From NCBI RefSeq assembly GCF_013201035.1, contig NZ_CP053707.1, positions 1,550,001 through 1,614,000 on the forward strand: a DNA stretch of 64,000 bases, given 5' to 3'. The notes below the pieces were generated by a model. The model searched no databases, had not been told where the DNA came from, and saw nothing but the letters and a program-made list of their open reading frames with translations. Below are positions 54,020 through 63,837 of the stretch, piece after piece; within the stretch, counting starts at the first letter, position 1; each line of letters begins with the position of its first letter. Both the position numbers and the translations under genes were made by a program. This DNA comes from Arthrobacter sp. NEB 688. Lineage in GTDB: Bacteria > Actinomycetota > Actinomycetes > Actinomycetales > Dermatophilaceae.

Positions 54020-54928
54020 GTGTCCGACCAGTGGACCGACACCCCCCAGCAGGGGTCCGACGACACCGCAGAGGTTCCCGTCGACGACACCCCCGTGCAG
54101 GAGGTCGACGCCGCCGCGGCCGAGTCCTTCGACGCCGCCCGCGAGGCCGGCACCGACGACGACGGTGACACCACCGCCGACGAGGTCGCCGACGACGCGA
54201 CCGCGGACGACACCACCGACGAGGCGCCCGACGCCGACGCCGATGCCGACGTCGAGGACGACGAGCCGGCCACCCCCGTCGACGAGGACGGCGACGTCCT
54301 CGACGCCGTCGACCCGGTCAAGGCGTTCAAGGACGACCTCGCCTCGAAGTTCGGCGACTGGTACGTCGTGCACTCCTACGCGGGCTACGAGAACCGCGTC
54401 AAGGCCAACCTCGAGAACCGCACCCAGTCCCTCAACATGGAGGACTACATCTTCGAGGTGCAGGTCCCGATGGAAGAGGTCACCGAGATCAAGAGCGGGC
54501 AGCGCAAGCTCGTCCGCCGCGTCCGGATGCCCGGCTACGTCCTCGTCCGGATGGACCTCACCGACGAGTCGTGGGGCGCCGTGCGGCACACGCCGGGCGT
54601 CACCGGCTTCGTCGGCAACGCGCACCAGCCGGTGCCGCTGACCCTCGACGAGGTCTTCACGATGCTCAAGCCGGCCGACCTCGAGACGCCCGCCGCCGCG
54701 GCCGCGTCCGGTGGCTCCGCCTCCTCCTCCGGCTCCTCCTCGGGCGACGCGACCGTCGTCGACTTCGAGGTCGGCGAGTCGGTCACCGTCATGGACGGCC
54801 CCTTCGAGACGCTGCCGGCGACGATCTCCGAGATCAACGCCGACACCCAGAAGCTCAAGGTGCTCGTCTCGATCTTCGGCCGGGAGACCCCGGTCGAGCT
54901 CTCCTTCGGCCAGGTCGCCAAGATCTGA
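54020..54928 (+). CDS. nusG: Transcription termination/antitermination factor NusG
   Basis: 302 residues. An acidic Asp/Glu/Ala/Thr-rich extension covers about residues 1-105. The NGN domain follows ([50 protein letters not shown]). A Gly/Ser linker (about 225-250) and the KOW domain ([25 protein letters not shown]) complete it. The ribosome site GGAAGAGG precedes the GTG. NusG binds RNA polymerase and couples it to Rho or ribosomes. The long acidic extension is common in actinobacteria. Confidence 0.96.
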   Translation: MSDQWTDTPQQGSDDTAEVPVDDTPVQEVDAAAAESFDAAREAGTDDDGDTTADEVADDATADDTTDEAPDADADADVEDDEPATPVDEDGDVLDAVDPVKAFKDDLASKFGDWYVVHSYAGYENRVKANLENRTQSLNMEDYIFEVQVPMEEVTEIKSGQRKLVRRVRMPGYVLVRMDLTDESWGAVRHTPGVTGFVGNAHQPVPLTLDEVFTMLKPADLETPAAAAASGGSASSSGSSSGDATVVDFEVGESVTVMDGPFETLPATISEINADTQKLKVLVSIFGRETPVELSFGQVAKI

Positions 54929-55016
54929 CCGGAGGCCCCTTTCGCGGGGGACCCGCGGACACTGCAAAGGGGTCATCGCCCACGGCGTCGGCCCACACCA
55001 CCGAAGAAGGACAGAC

Positions 55017-55448
55017 ATGCCCCCCAAGAAGAAGGTCTCCGGGTACATCAACCTGCAGATCCAGGCCGGTGCCGCCACCCCGGCGCCCCCGGTCGGCCCC
55101 GCGCTCGGTCAGCACGGCGTCAACATCATGGAGTTCGTCAAGGCGTACAACGCGGCGACCGAGCACCAGCGCGGCAGCATCATCCCCGTCGTCATCACGG
55201 TCTACGAAGACCGCTCGTTCACCTTCATCACGAAGACCCCGCCGGCCTCGGAGCTCATCAAGAAGGCCGCCGGCGTCCAGAAGGGCTCGGGCGAGCCGCA
55301 CAAGACCAAGGCCGGCAAGCTCACCAAGGACCAGCTCCGTGAGATCGCCGAGACCAAGATGCCCGACCTCAACGCCAACGACGTCGACGCCGCGATGAAG
55401 ATCATCGCCGGCACCGCCCGTCAGATGGGCATCGAGACCGAGCTCTGA
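55017..55448 (+). CDS. rplK: 50S ribosomal protein L11
   Basis: 143 residues, normal length. [34 protein letters not shown] is the rRNA and thiostrepton-region N-domain, and [25 protein letters not shown] the C-domain. It binds the GTPase centre of 23S rRNA. The ribosome site GAAGAAGGA precedes the ATG. Confidence 0.98.
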   Translation: MPPKKKVSGYINLQIQAGAATPAPPVGPALGQHGVNIMEFVKAYNAATEHQRGSIIPVVITVYEDRSFTFITKTPPASELIKKAAGVQKGSGEPHKTKAGKLTKDQLREIAETKMPDLNANDVDAAMKIIAGTARQMGIETEL

Positions 55449-55525
55449 GCCCGGTCCCACCCCCTGTGGCAGGGCCTGCGCTGGCCCGACGACCACGACT
55501 CCACCACCACTCCCAGGAGCAGCAC

Positions 55526-56242
55526 ATGAAGCGCAGCAAGGCCTACAACGCCGCGACCGAGAAGATCGACGCGGACACCCTGTACAGCCCGCTGGAGGCC
55601 GTCCGCCTCGCCAAGGACGTCGCGTCCGCCAAGTACGACGAGACCGTCGAGGTGGCCTTCCGCCTCGGGGTCGACCCGCGCAAGGCCGACCAGATGGTCC
55701 GCGGCACGGTCAACCTCCCGCACGGCACGGGCAAGACCGCCCGCGTCCTCGTCTTCGCCAACGGCGACAAGGCCGAGGCGGCCACCGCGGCCGGCGCCGA
55801 CTACGTCGGCTCCGACGACCTCCTCGAGAAGGTGGCCGGCGGCTGGCTCGACTTCGACGCCGTCGTCGCGACGCCCGACCTCATGGGCAAGGTCGGCCGG
55901 CTCGGCAAGGTCCTCGGCCCGCGCGGTCTCATGCCGAACCCGAAGACCGGCACGGTCACGATGGACACGGCCAAGGCCGTGACCGACATCAAGGGCGGCA
56001 AGATCGAGTTCCGCGTCGACAAGCACGCCAACCTCCACTTCATCATCGGCAAGGCGTCCTTCGACGAGAAGGCCCTCGTCGAGAACTACGCCACCGCCCT
56101 GGAGGAGGTGCTGCGCCTCAAGCCGGCCAGCTCCAAGGGCCGCTACATCTCGAAGGCCACGCTGTCGACGACGATGGGCCCGGGCATCCCGCTCGACTCC
56201 AGCAAGACCCGCAACCTCCTCGAGGAGCAGGCCGACGCCTGA
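55526..56242 (+). CDS. rplA: 50S ribosomal protein L1
   Basis: 238 residues. [24 protein letters not shown] is the L1 signature. L1 forms the mobile stalk and in many bacteria represses its own rplK-rplA mRNA. It is followed by a 21-base-pair terminator, ending the rplKA transcript. Confidence 0.98.
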   Translation: MKRSKAYNAATEKIDADTLYSPLEAVRLAKDVASAKYDETVEVAFRLGVDPRKADQMVRGTVNLPHGTGKTARVLVFANGDKAEAATAAGADYVGSDDLLEKVAGGWLDFDAVVATPDLMGKVGRLGKVLGPRGLMPNPKTGTVTMDTAKAVTDIKGGKIEFRVDKHANLHFIIGKASFDEKALVENYATALEEVLRLKPASSKGRYISKATLSTTMGPGIPLDSSKTRNLLEEQADA

Positions 56243-56254
56243 GCGGTCCCTCAC

Positions 56255-56300
56255 CACGACGGAGCCCGTCGCCCCCACCGGGGCGGCGGGCTCCGTCGTG
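56255..56300 (+). terminator. rplKA terminator
   Basis: A 21-base stem (56255-56275 with 56280-56300), one G-T pair and loop CACC, 12 bases after the rplA stop. It is the longest hairpin in the window. Confidence 0.9.
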
Positions 56301-56446
56301 CGACCGGGGGGTGGCCGGGCGGTCGCGAAGTGGTCACGAACCCGGAACCGGTGCGGTGGCCGCGTCGTCGGAGACGTACGCTGGCAAGAACCCGGACGGC
56401 CCCCACGGGCCCTCCGTCCACGACGACCCATCGGGGGAAGCACCGT

Positions 56447-57268
56447 ATGAAGCGCACCGTCCTGTCCGCCCTGGTCCTGTCCGGGGCCCTCGCCCTCGGC
56501 GCCTGCGGCTCGAGCACGACCGAGACCTCCACCGGGGCCGCGTCGTCCGCCGCCGCCGTGCAGGAGAGCAAGGCACCCACCGCGAAGGTCGGCGACACGG
56601 TCGAGCTGAAGACCCTCGCCGAGCAGAGCGCGGCCGCCGTCCAGGCGAAGAAGACCGCCCACATGTCGATGTCGACCGGCACCGAGGGGACCATCGAGGC
56701 CGACCTCGACTACAGCGGCTCCTCCCCGAAGATGGCGATGGACCTGACCGAGTCCGGCCAGTCCTTCAAGGTCGTGTACATCGACAAGGTCATGTACATG
56801 GGCGGCGAGGAGTTCAAGCAGATGTCCGGCGGCAAGCAGTGGATCAAGATCGACCCGCAGGGCAAGGACTCCATGTCGCAGATGATGGGGCCGATGCTCC
56901 AGCAGATGGAGTCGGCGATGGCCAACCCCACCGAGCAGCTCAAGGACGTCGACGGCGTCAAGGGCACCGTGACCAAGGTCCAGGACGGCGTGACGACCTA
57001 CGAGGTCAAGCTGACCAAGGACCAGCTCGCGCAGATGGTCAAGAAGCAGGCGGCCGGCATCCCCGGGGTCACCGAGGAGGCGCTCAAGCAGATGCCCGAC
57101 GGCGTCTCCTACGAGATGTCCTTCGACGCCGAGGGCCTGCCGCAGACGGTCACGACCGACCTGGCCGGCCAGAAGCTCGTCATGACCTACTCCAAGTGGG
57201 GCGAGCCCGTCACCGTCCAGGCCCCGCCGGCGAGCGAGGTCGGCACCTTCGAGCTGCCGACGAGCTGA
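56447..57268 (+). CDS. LppX/LprG-like or DUF6612-type lipoprotein
   Basis: 273 residues. The lipobox LALGAC with Cys20 follows a short signal peptide; a Ser/Thr/Ala linker leads to a Met-rich beta-sheet domain (AAVQAKKTAHMSMSTGTEG, MAMDLTESGQSFKVVYIDKVMYMGGEEF, QLVMTYSKWGEPV-like end). The fold resembles mycobacterial LppX/LprG lipid carriers. It is cell-surface attached and may bind lipid. It lies between two ribosomal-protein operons, with its own terminator. Confidence 0.8.
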   Translation: MKRTVLSALVLSGALALGACGSSTTETSTGAASSAAAVQESKAPTAKVGDTVELKTLAEQSAAAVQAKKTAHMSMSTGTEGTIEADLDYSGSSPKMAMDLTESGQSFKVVYIDKVMYMGGEEFKQMSGGKQWIKIDPQGKDSMSQMMGPMLQQMESAMANPTEQLKDVDGVKGTVTKVQDGVTTYEVKLTKDQLAQMVKKQAAGIPGVTEEALKQMPDGVSYEMSFDAEGLPQTVTTDLAGQKLVMTYSKWGEPVTVQAPPASEVGTFELPTS

Positions 57269-57295
57269 CCACTCGACCGCACCACGCACCATGCG

Positions 57296-57329
57296 CCGCG
57301 GCGCCCCGGGACCTCCCGGGGCGCCGCGG
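57296..57329 (+). terminator. terminator of the lipoprotein gene
   Basis: A perfect 15-base stem (57296-57310 with 57315-57329) and loop ACCT. Confidence 0.82.
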
Positions 57330-57362
57330 GCGCGTCCGGGCCACGCGCGCCGCGACGGCGAT

Positions 57363-57391
57363 TTGGGGCACGGGGCCGCGTCCCGTACGCT
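57363..57391 (+). promoter_or_regulatory. rplJL promoter
   Basis: TTGGGG (57363-57368) and TACGCT (57386-57391) are 17 bases apart, placing the start near 57398, just before the L10 leader. The same -10, TACGCT, occurs upstream of the lipoprotein gene at 56377. Confidence 0.6.
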
Positions 57392-57397
57392 GGTCCA

Positions 57398-57590
57398 CGA
57401 CCAAAGACCGCCGGTCGTCGCGTGCACCCGCACGTGACCGAAGGATCCACCGCGAGTGGGCGACCAGCGCAGGCTGCGAAGTACCGGAACGTCACGACCC
57501 GTCGTGCGCCCCGAGCCCCGTGCCCTGTGCCGGGGCTCGTTCTCGTCCCGGGCCCTTCCCGTCGGTCCGACCCGACGGAAGGAGGCCCGA
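57398..57590 (+). ncRNA. ribosomal protein L10 leader
   Basis: About 190 bases of structured leader upstream of rplJ. It contains GACCAAAGACCGCCGGTCG, then GCGCAGGCTGCGAAG, which resemble the L10-binding kink-turn region known in actinobacteria. A terminator-like hairpin CGAGCCCCG/CGGGGCTCG (57512-57520, 57531-57539) with a T-rich tail follows. L10(L12)4 binding would lower rplJL expression. Confidence 0.72.
57512..57539 (+). terminator. attenuator hairpin in the L10 leader
   Basis: A perfect 9-base stem followed by TTCTCGT, the only hairpin in the window with a T-rich tail. It is a likely regulated attenuator. Confidence 0.6.
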
Positions 57591-58208
57591 ATGTCACGTC
57601 CCGACAAGGCCGCGGCGATCGCCGAGCTCTCGGAGAAGTTCCAGAGCAGCAACGCCGCCGTCCTCACGGAGTACCGGGGACTCTCGGTGAAGCAGATCAC
57701 CGACCTGCGCAACACCCTGCGTGGCAACGCGACCTACGCCGTGGTCAAGAACACGCTGACCCAGCTCGCCGCCAAGGACGCCGGGGTGACCGCGTTCGAC
57801 GGTCAGCTCGTCGGTCCGTCCGCCATCGCCTTCGTCGAGGGCGACCCGGTGGAGGCTGCGAAGGGTCTGCGCGACTTCGCCAAGGCCAACCCCCTCCTGG
57901 TGATCAAGGCCGGCGTGCTCGAGGGCAAGACCCTCTCCGCCGAGGAGATCACCAAGCTCGCGGACCTCGAGTCCCGCGAGGTGCTCCTCGCCAAGCTGGC
58001 CGGCGCCATGAACGCGTCGCTCAGCCAGGCCGTCTACCTCTTCGCCGCTCCGCTCTCGAAGGCCGCTCGCACGGTCGACGCGCTGCGGGCCAAGGTCGAG
58101 ACCGAGGGCCCGGTGGACACCGCCGCCGCCCCGGCCGAGGCCGAGGAGACCCCCGCCGAGGCTGACGCCCCGGCCACCGACGTCGCCGAGGGTGGCGACG
58201 AGAGCTGA
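57591..58208 (+). CDS. rplJ: 50S ribosomal protein L10
   Basis: 205 residues. [21 protein letters not shown] and [17 protein letters not shown] are typical; the C-terminal helix binds L7/L12 dimers. An Ala/Glu/Pro-rich tail of about 35 residues is common in actinobacteria. The ribosome site GGAAGGAGG is optimal. The structured leader upstream provides autogenous control. Confidence 0.98.
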   Translation: MSRPDKAAAIAELSEKFQSSNAAVLTEYRGLSVKQITDLRNTLRGNATYAVVKNTLTQLAAKDAGVTAFDGQLVGPSAIAFVEGDPVEAAKGLRDFAKANPLLVIKAGVLEGKTLSAEEITKLADLESREVLLAKLAGAMNASLSQAVYLFAAPLSKAARTVDALRAKVETEGPVDTAAAPAEAEETPAEADAPATDVAEGGDES

Positions 58209-58276
58209 CCCTCACGGGCCCGCTCACCACACAATCCGCCACTCACGGCACAGTGCATCAACGAAAGGACGCCATC

Positions 58277-58663
58277 ATGGCCAAGCTCAGCACCGACGAG
58301 CTCCTTGACGCCTTCAAGGAGATGACCCTGATCGAGCTCTCCGAGTTCGTCAAGGAGTTCGAGGACACCTTCAACGTCACCGCCGCCGCGCCCGTCGCGG
58401 TCGCCGGTGCCGCCGCCCCCGCCGCCGGCGAGGCCGAGGCCCCCGCCGAGCAGGACGAGTTCGACGTCGTCCTCGAGGCTGCCGGCGACAAGAAGATCGC
58501 CGTCATCAAGGAGGTCCGCGCGCTGACCTCCCTCGGTCTCAAGGAGGCCAAGGACCTCGTCGACGGCGCCCCGAAGCCCGTCCTCGAGAAGGTCGACAAG
58601 GCCGCGGCCGAGAAGGCCAAGGAGCAGCTCGAGGGCGCCGGCGCCACCGTCACCCTCAAGTGA
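58277..58663 (+). CDS. rplL: 50S ribosomal protein L7/L12
   Basis: 128 residues. The N-terminal dimerisation part ([22 protein letters not shown]), an Ala-rich hinge and the C-domain ([31 protein letters not shown]) are all present. It recruits translation factors. The gap of 68 bases after rplJ fits cotranscription. Confidence 0.98.
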   Translation: MAKLSTDELLDAFKEMTLIELSEFVKEFEDTFNVTAAAPVAVAGAAAPAAGEAEAPAEQDEFDVVLEAAGDKKIAVIKEVRALTSLGLKEAKDLVDGAPKPVLEKVDKAAAEKAKEQLEGAGATVTLK

Positions 58664-58667
58664 GCCC

Positions 58668-58683
58668 GTCCCCGTGAGGGGAC
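58668..58683 (+). terminator. first small hairpin after rplL
   Basis: GTCCCC and GGGGAC pair around GTGA. It precedes the main terminator. Confidence 0.4.
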
Positions 58684-58693
58684 TCGCTTCGCA

Positions 58694-58731
58694 CCAGCGG
58701 GGCCCGACCGTTCGCGGTCGGGCCCCGCTGG
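58694..58731 (+). terminator. main rplJL terminator
   Basis: A perfect 17-base stem, CCAGCGGGGCCCGACCG (58694-58710) with its complement at 58715-58731, closed by the stable tetraloop TTCG. Confidence 0.88.
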
Positions 58732-58945
58732 CGTCCCCGGACCCATCCGGTCGGGGGGAGGGCTCCGAACCCGTCTCCGTGGCCGGGTCCGGGCGTGCGA
58801 ACGGGCATTCGTCCACCTGAGAAAACCCATAGGTCCTCAACGTGTCGTCACCCGACCGCTCGTGGTCTGATGGTCCGGCGCCGGGGGCCTACCACTGGGT
58901 AACTTCGGCGCGCACGCACCGGAGCGCACACGACGAAGGGTCGAC

Positions 58946-59917
58946 ATGGGTGTCGAGATCGCGGTGAGCGGCCTGACCAAGAGGTTCGGGAGCCAGCTCA
59001 TCTGGGACGACGTGACCCTCACCCTCCCCGCCGGCGAGATCTCCGTCCTCCTCGGCCCCTCGGGCACCGGCAAGTCGGTCTTCCTCAAGACCCTCGTCGG
59101 GCTCATCCGCCCCGACCGGGGCTCGATCGTCATCGACGGCCGCGACGTCGTGCAGCTGCGCGGCGACGACCTCTACGAGGTCCGCAAGCTCTTCGGCGTG
59201 CTCTTCCAGGACGGCGCGCTCTTCGGCTCGATGAGCCTGTTCGACAACGTCGCCTTCCCGCTGCGCGAGCACACGCGCAAGAGCGAGAAGGAGGTCGCCG
59301 CGGTCGTCCGCGAGAAGATGGAGCTCGTCGGGCTCGCGGGCGCCGAGGAGAAGCTGCCCGGCGAGATCTCCGGCGGGATGAGGAAGCGCGCCGGCCTGGC
59401 CCGCGCCCTCGTGCTCGACCCGCAGATCCTCCTCATCGACGAGCCGGACTCCGGCCTGGACCCCGTCCGCACGAGCTACATCAACCAGCTCTTCGTCGAC
59501 CTCAACGCGCAGATCGACGCGACCTTCCTCATCGTCACGCACGACATCAACACCGCCCGGACGGTGCCGGACAACATCGGCCTGCTCTACCACAAGCACC
59601 TCGCGATGTTCGGGCCGCGGGAGATGCTCCTGTCCTCCGAGGAGCCGGTGGTCCGTCAGTTCCTCAACGCCCAGACCGTCGGCCCGATCGGGATGTCCGA
59701 GGAGAAGGACGCCGACGAGCTCGCGGCCGAGTCCGGCCAGGAGCTCCCGCCGCTGCCGCCGATCCCGCTCCAGCTGCCGACGAGCGACGGGGCGCCGCGC
59801 CGGGCCGAGCGGACGGCGGGGGAGTGGTGCACGGCGAACGGCGTCACCCCGCCCCCCGGCAGCTTCGCCTCGACGACGGCCGGCATCGTCGGCGTGCGCA
59901 CGGGAGCGCAGGCGTGA
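58946..59917 (+). CDS. Mce-transport ATPase (MceG/Mkl-like)
   Basis: 323 residues. Walker A is GPSGTGKS at 37-44, the signature ISGGMRKRAGLARAL and Walker B ILLIDEPDSGLDPV. The GMRKR form of the signature is typical of MlaF/MceG ATPases. It powers lipid or sterol uptake with YrbE permeases. A Pro-rich C-terminal tail of about 70 residues is extra. In M. tuberculosis mceG (mkl) also lies near rplJL, but there the permeases are elsewhere; here they follow directly (GTGA overlap). I see no convincing promoter in the 214 bases between the rplL terminator and this gene. Confidence 0.92.
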   Translation: MGVEIAVSGLTKRFGSQLIWDDVTLTLPAGEISVLLGPSGTGKSVFLKTLVGLIRPDRGSIVIDGRDVVQLRGDDLYEVRKLFGVLFQDGALFGSMSLFDNVAFPLREHTRKSEKEVAAVVREKMELVGLAGAEEKLPGEISGGMRKRAGLARALVLDPQILLIDEPDSGLDPVRTSYINQLFVDLNAQIDATFLIVTHDINTARTVPDNIGLLYHKHLAMFGPREMLLSSEEPVVRQFLNAQTVGPIGMSEEKDADELAAESGQELPPLPPIPLQLPTSDGAPRRAERTAGEWCTANGVTPPPGSFASTTAGIVGVRTGAQA

Positions 59918-60681
59918 GCGTCGTGACCGGCGGCCTGCGCCAGGCCGGCTCGTTCTTCGGGATGTGCCTCGACGTCGCGAGGGCGCTGCCCAAGCGGCCC
60001 TTCCAGCTCAAGGAGCTCATCCAGCAGGCGTGGTTCGTCGCCTCGGTGACCATCGTCCCGACGGCGCTGGTGTCCATCCCGTTCGGCGCGGTCATCGCCC
60101 TCCAGCTCGGCACCCTGACCCGGCAGCTGGGGGCCCAGTCGTTCACCGGCGCCGCCTCGGTCCTCGCGGTCGTGCGCGAGGCCTCGCCGCTGGTCACCGC
60201 GCTCCTCGTCGCCGGCGCGGGCGGCTCGGCCATCTGCGCCGACCTCGGCTCGCGCAAGATCCGCGAGGAGGTCGACGCGATGGAGGTGCTCGGCATCTCA
60301 CCGATCCAGCGCCTCGTCGTGCCCCGGGTCCTCGCGACGATGATCGTCGCCGCGCTGCTCAACGGCCTCGTCTCGGTCGTCGGCGTCGCCGGCGGCTACG
60401 TCTTCAACGTCATGGTCCAGGGCGGGACGCCCGGCGCCTACGTCGCCTCGTTCACCGCCCTCGCGCAGACCGCCGACCTCGTGACCGCCGAGGTCAAGGC
60501 GCTGCTCTTCGGGATGCTCGCCGCGCTCGTCGCCTCGTACAAGGGGCTGACCGCCGGCGGCGGCCCGAAGGGTGTCGGCGACGCGGTCAACCAGGCCGTC
60601 GTCATCACCTTCATGCTCCTGTTCGTCGTCAACTTCGTCATCAGCGCGGTGTACTTCCAAGTCGTCCCCCAGAAGATCTGA
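59914..60681 (+). CDS. YrbE/MlaE family permease A
   Basis: 255 residues, five or six membrane helices. The MlaE block VREASPLVTALLVAGAGGSAICADLGSRKIREEVDAMEVLGI is the ATPase-coupling and lipid-path region. It pairs with the second permease to form the membrane core of the Mce importer. The GTG start overlaps the ATPase stop. Confidence 0.93.
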   Translation: MSVVTGGLRQAGSFFGMCLDVARALPKRPFQLKELIQQAWFVASVTIVPTALVSIPFGAVIALQLGTLTRQLGAQSFTGAASVLAVVREASPLVTALLVAGAGGSAICADLGSRKIREEVDAMEVLGISPIQRLVVPRVLATMIVAALLNGLVSVVGVAGGYVFNVMVQGGTPGAYVASFTALAQTADLVTAEVKALLFGMLAALVASYKGLTAGGGPKGVGDAVNQAVVITFMLLFVVNFVISAVYFQVVPQKI

Positions 60682-60686
60682 CGCCG

Positions 60687-61514
60687 ATGTCCCGCCTGCC
60701 CTCCCTCACGCGCGCCCCGCTGCGGCTCCTCGACGAGCTGAGCGCCCAGATGCGCTTCTACGTGCAGTCCGTCGGGTGGGTGCCGCGCACCCTGCGGCGC
60801 TACCGGCGCGAGGTCGTCCGCCTGCTCGCCGAGGTCTCGCTCGGCACCGGCGCCCTCAGCGTCATCGGCGGCACCGTGGGCGTGCTGACCTTCCTCGCCT
60901 TCTTCACCGGCAGCCAGGTCGGCCTCCAGGGCTACAGCTCGCTCGACCAGCTCGGCACCGGCGCGTTCGCCGGCTTCGTCTCGGCCTACCTCAACACCCG
61001 CGAGATCGCGCCGCTGGTGGCCGGCCTGGCCCTCGCGGCGACCGTCGGCTGTGGCTTCACCGCGCAGCTCGGGGCGATGCGGATCAGCGAGGAGGTCGAC
61101 GCCCTCGAGGTCATGGGCATCCCGAGCCTGCCCTTCCTCGTGACGACCCGGATGATCGCCGGCTTCGTCGCGGTCATCCCCCTCTACGTCCTCGGGCTGC
61201 TCTCGTCGTACGCGGCGACCCGCTTCATCGTCACCGACTACTTCGGGCAGTCCAAGGGCACCTACGACCACTACTTCCACCTGTTCCTGCCGCCCGGCGA
61301 CATCCTCTGGTCCTTCGCCAAGGTGCTCGTGTTCGCCGTCGTCATCATCGGCATCCACTGCTACTACGGCTACACCGCGAGCGGCGGGCCGGCCGGGGTC
61401 GGCGTCGCGGTCGGCCGGGCGGTGCGCACCTCGATCGTCGCCGTCAACGTCATCGACTTCTTCCTCAGCCTCGCGATCTGGGGCGCGACGACGACGGTGA
61501 GGATCGCCGGATGA
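60687..61514 (+). CDS. YrbE/MlaE family permease B
   Basis: 275 residues. The coupling block AALVAGLALAATVGCGFTAQLGAMRISEEVDALEVMGI-like (REIAPLVAGLALAATVGCGF) marks it as the YrbEB partner. Five bases separate it from permease A; its stop overlaps the first mce gene (ATGA). Confidence 0.93.
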   Translation: MSRLPSLTRAPLRLLDELSAQMRFYVQSVGWVPRTLRRYRREVVRLLAEVSLGTGALSVIGGTVGVLTFLAFFTGSQVGLQGYSSLDQLGTGAFAGFVSAYLNTREIAPLVAGLALAATVGCGFTAQLGAMRISEEVDALEVMGIPSLPFLVTTRMIAGFVAVIPLYVLGLLSSYAATRFIVTDYFGQSKGTYDHYFHLFLPPGDILWSFAKVLVFAVVIIGIHCYYGYTASGGPAGVGVAVGRAVRTSIVAVNVIDFFLSLAIWGATTTVRIAG

Positions 61515-62809
61515 GCGGTGGGTTCCTCGCGGGGCTGCGGGAGCGGGCGTACGGCGTCGCGTTCCTGCTCGTCGCCGTGCTCGGCGTCGCGGCGTCCGTC
61601 GCCACCTTCGAGAAGGTCTTCACGCAGGTCGTCACCGTCACGCTGCGCACCGACCGGATCGGGAGCCAGCTCCAGGAGGCCGCCGACGTCAAGATCCGCG
61701 GCGTCGTCGTCGGCGAGGTGCGCTCCATCTCCTCGAGCCCGCAGGGCGCGACGCTCACGCTGGCGCTCGACCCCGCCGCCACCGACCTCGTCCCGGCCTC
61801 GGTCAGCGCCCGGCTGCTGCCCAAGACCCTCTTCGGCGAGCGCTTCGTCGACCTCGTCGCGCCGCAGGGCGACCCCGGCCGGGCGATCCGCGAGGGCGAC
61901 GTCATCCCGCAGGACCGGACCAGCGTCGCCATCGAGCTCGAGCGGGTCTTCGAGGAGCTGCTGCCGCTGCTGCGCACGGTCCGGCCGGAGAAGCTGGCGG
62001 CGACGCTCAACGCGCTCGCGACCGCCCTCGACGGCCGGGGGACGAAGCTCGGCGAGAACCTCGTCCTCGTCAACCGCTACTTCACCGAGCTCAACCCGAG
62101 CCTGCCCCTGGTCCAGGAGGACATCAGCGGCCTGGCCGACCTCGCGAGCACGTACGCCGAGGCCGCTCCCGACCTGCTGCGCGCCGCGAACGCGCTGCGC
62201 ACGACGAACACGACCATCGTCGAGAAGCAGGACCAGCTCACGGGCTTCCTCGCGGGGACGGCCGGTTTCGCCAACACGACCGCCGCCTTCCTCGAGCAGA
62301 ACGAGGACCGGATCATCCAGGTCGGCCGGGTGCAGCGTCCGACGCTGGAGGTCCTCGCCAAGCACGCGCCCGTCTACCCCTGTCTCGCACGGGGGCTGGT
62401 CAACTGGATCCCGCGAGCCGAGGGCATCTTCGCCGGCGGCCAGTTCCACATCACCCTCGAGACGCCGCCGCAGCGCAGCGCCTACCGCCCCGGCCAGGAG
62501 CCGGCGTGGCAGGACGACCGCGGGCCCACCTGCCGCGGCCTCCCCTCGCCCGGCGGCAGCCAGAAGAACCCGCGCGGGTCGGTGACCTTCGCCGACGGCA
62601 CGGGCGGCGCCGCCGGCTCGTCGGTGCCCTCGGCGCTGCTCGCGCCCGGGGCGGTCGCCGTCGGCAACGTCGACTCCGGCCTGGCCGGGACCCGGGCCGA
62701 GCAGGAGGTCGTCGCCATCGCGCTGGCCTCCGAGGGGCACGGCGAGCCCTCGGCGCTGACCACCCTCCTCGCCGGCCCGATGCTGCGGGGGGCGGTGGTC
62801 GACCAGTGA
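61511..62809 (+). CDS. MCE family protein, first of the cluster
   Basis: 432 residues. An N-terminal membrane helix (GVAFLLVAVLGVAASVATF) is followed by an MCE domain (VTLRTDRIGSQLQEAADVKIRGVVVGEVRSI) and a helical region (about 150-320) that builds the needle-like tunnel in Mce complexes. The C-terminal part is Gly/Ser/Pro-rich. It functions outside the membrane in lipid binding and transfer. The start overlaps permease B and its stop overlaps the next mce gene. Confidence 0.92.
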   Translation: MSGGFLAGLRERAYGVAFLLVAVLGVAASVATFEKVFTQVVTVTLRTDRIGSQLQEAADVKIRGVVVGEVRSISSSPQGATLTLALDPAATDLVPASVSARLLPKTLFGERFVDLVAPQGDPGRAIREGDVIPQDRTSVAIELERVFEELLPLLRTVRPEKLAATLNALATALDGRGTKLGENLVLVNRYFTELNPSLPLVQEDISGLADLASTYAEAAPDLLRAANALRTTNTTIVEKQDQLTGFLAGTAGFANTTAAFLEQNEDRIIQVGRVQRPTLEVLAKHAPVYPCLARGLVNWIPRAEGIFAGGQFHITLETPPQRSAYRPGQEPAWQDDRGPTCRGLPSPGGSQKNPRGSVTFADGTGGAAGSSVPSALLAPGAVAVGNVDSGLAGTRAEQEVVAIALASEGHGEPSALTTLLAGPMLRGAVVDQ

Positions 62810-63837
62810 GGACCGGCCCCAGCCTCGTCAAGCTCGTCGCGTTCGTCGTCGTCACCGTGCTCGCCACGGGTGTCCTCGCGGCGACCATCGCCAACGTCCT
62901 GCCCGGCGACAAGGCCACCTACCGCGCCGTCTTCACCGACGTCACCGGCCTGAACAGCGGCCAGGACGTCCGGATCGCCGGCGTGCGCGTCGGCACCGTC
63001 CAGGACATCCGGGTCGCGAAGGACCGGGTGAGCGCCGAGGTGACCTTCGAGGTGCTGCGCAGCTCGACCCTCACGCAGGGCACGGCGGCGACCATCAAGT
63101 ACCGCAACCTCGTCGGCGAGCGCTACGTCGCGCTGACCCAGGAGCCGGGCGACGCCACGCCGCTGCCCGAGGGCGGCACGATCCCGCTGGGGCGCACGCA
63201 CCCCGCGCTCGACCTCACGGTGCTCTTCAACGGCTTCAAGCCGCTGTTCGCCGCACTGTCGCCGCAGGACGTCAACGAGCTGTCCGCGCAGGTCATCTCC
63301 GTCCTCCAGGGCGAGGGTGGCGACGTCAACAGCCTCCTCGGGCAGACCGCGTCGCTCACGCAGGCGCTCGCCGACCGCGACGCCGTCATCGGCCGGACGA
63401 TCGACAACCTCAACACCGTGCTCGGGACGGTGGAGTCCAACGACACCGCCTTCGCCGACCTCCTGACGCAGCTCCAGCGGTTCGTCTCCGGGCTGGCGCA
63501 GGACCGCAAGGCCATCGGCGACTCGCTGACGAACATCAACGCGCTGACCGGTGACACCGCGAGCCTGCTGCAGGCCGCCCGTCCGGACCTCAAGAGCGAC
63601 ATCGCGAACCTCGGCGACCTCGCGGGGACGCTGAACGAGCCGCAGAACACCCAGGAGTTCGAGCGCTTCATCGCGCAGGCGCCGACGAAGATCTCGACCA
63701 TCACCCGGACGGCGACCTACGGCTCGTGGTTCAACTTCTACCTCTGCCGCTTCGACGTGCAGAACCTCCTGCTGCCCACCGGCAAGACGCCCGGCGGGCT
63801 GGGCTACGACGTCGCGGCGGCGAGGTGCCGGTCGTGA
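62806..63837 (+). CDS. MCE family protein, second of the cluster
   Basis: 343 residues. Membrane helix LVKLVAFVVVTVLATGVLAATIA, then MCE domain YRAVFTDVTGLNSGQDVRIAGVRVGTVQDI with the NLVGERYVAL block. A helical region with regularly spaced Leu/Ile follows (about 150-310). The GTG start lies in the 4-base overlap with the previous gene. Confidence 0.93.
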   Translation: MRTGPSLVKLVAFVVVTVLATGVLAATIANVLPGDKATYRAVFTDVTGLNSGQDVRIAGVRVGTVQDIRVAKDRVSAEVTFEVLRSSTLTQGTAATIKYRNLVGERYVALTQEPGDATPLPEGGTIPLGRTHPALDLTVLFNGFKPLFAALSPQDVNELSAQVISVLQGEGGDVNSLLGQTASLTQALADRDAVIGRTIDNLNTVLGTVESNDTAFADLLTQLQRFVSGLAQDRKAIGDSLTNINALTGDTASLLQAARPDLKSDIANLGDLAGTLNEPQNTQEFERFIAQAPTKISTITRTATYGSWFNFYLCRFDVQNLLLPTGKTPGGLGYDVAAARCRS

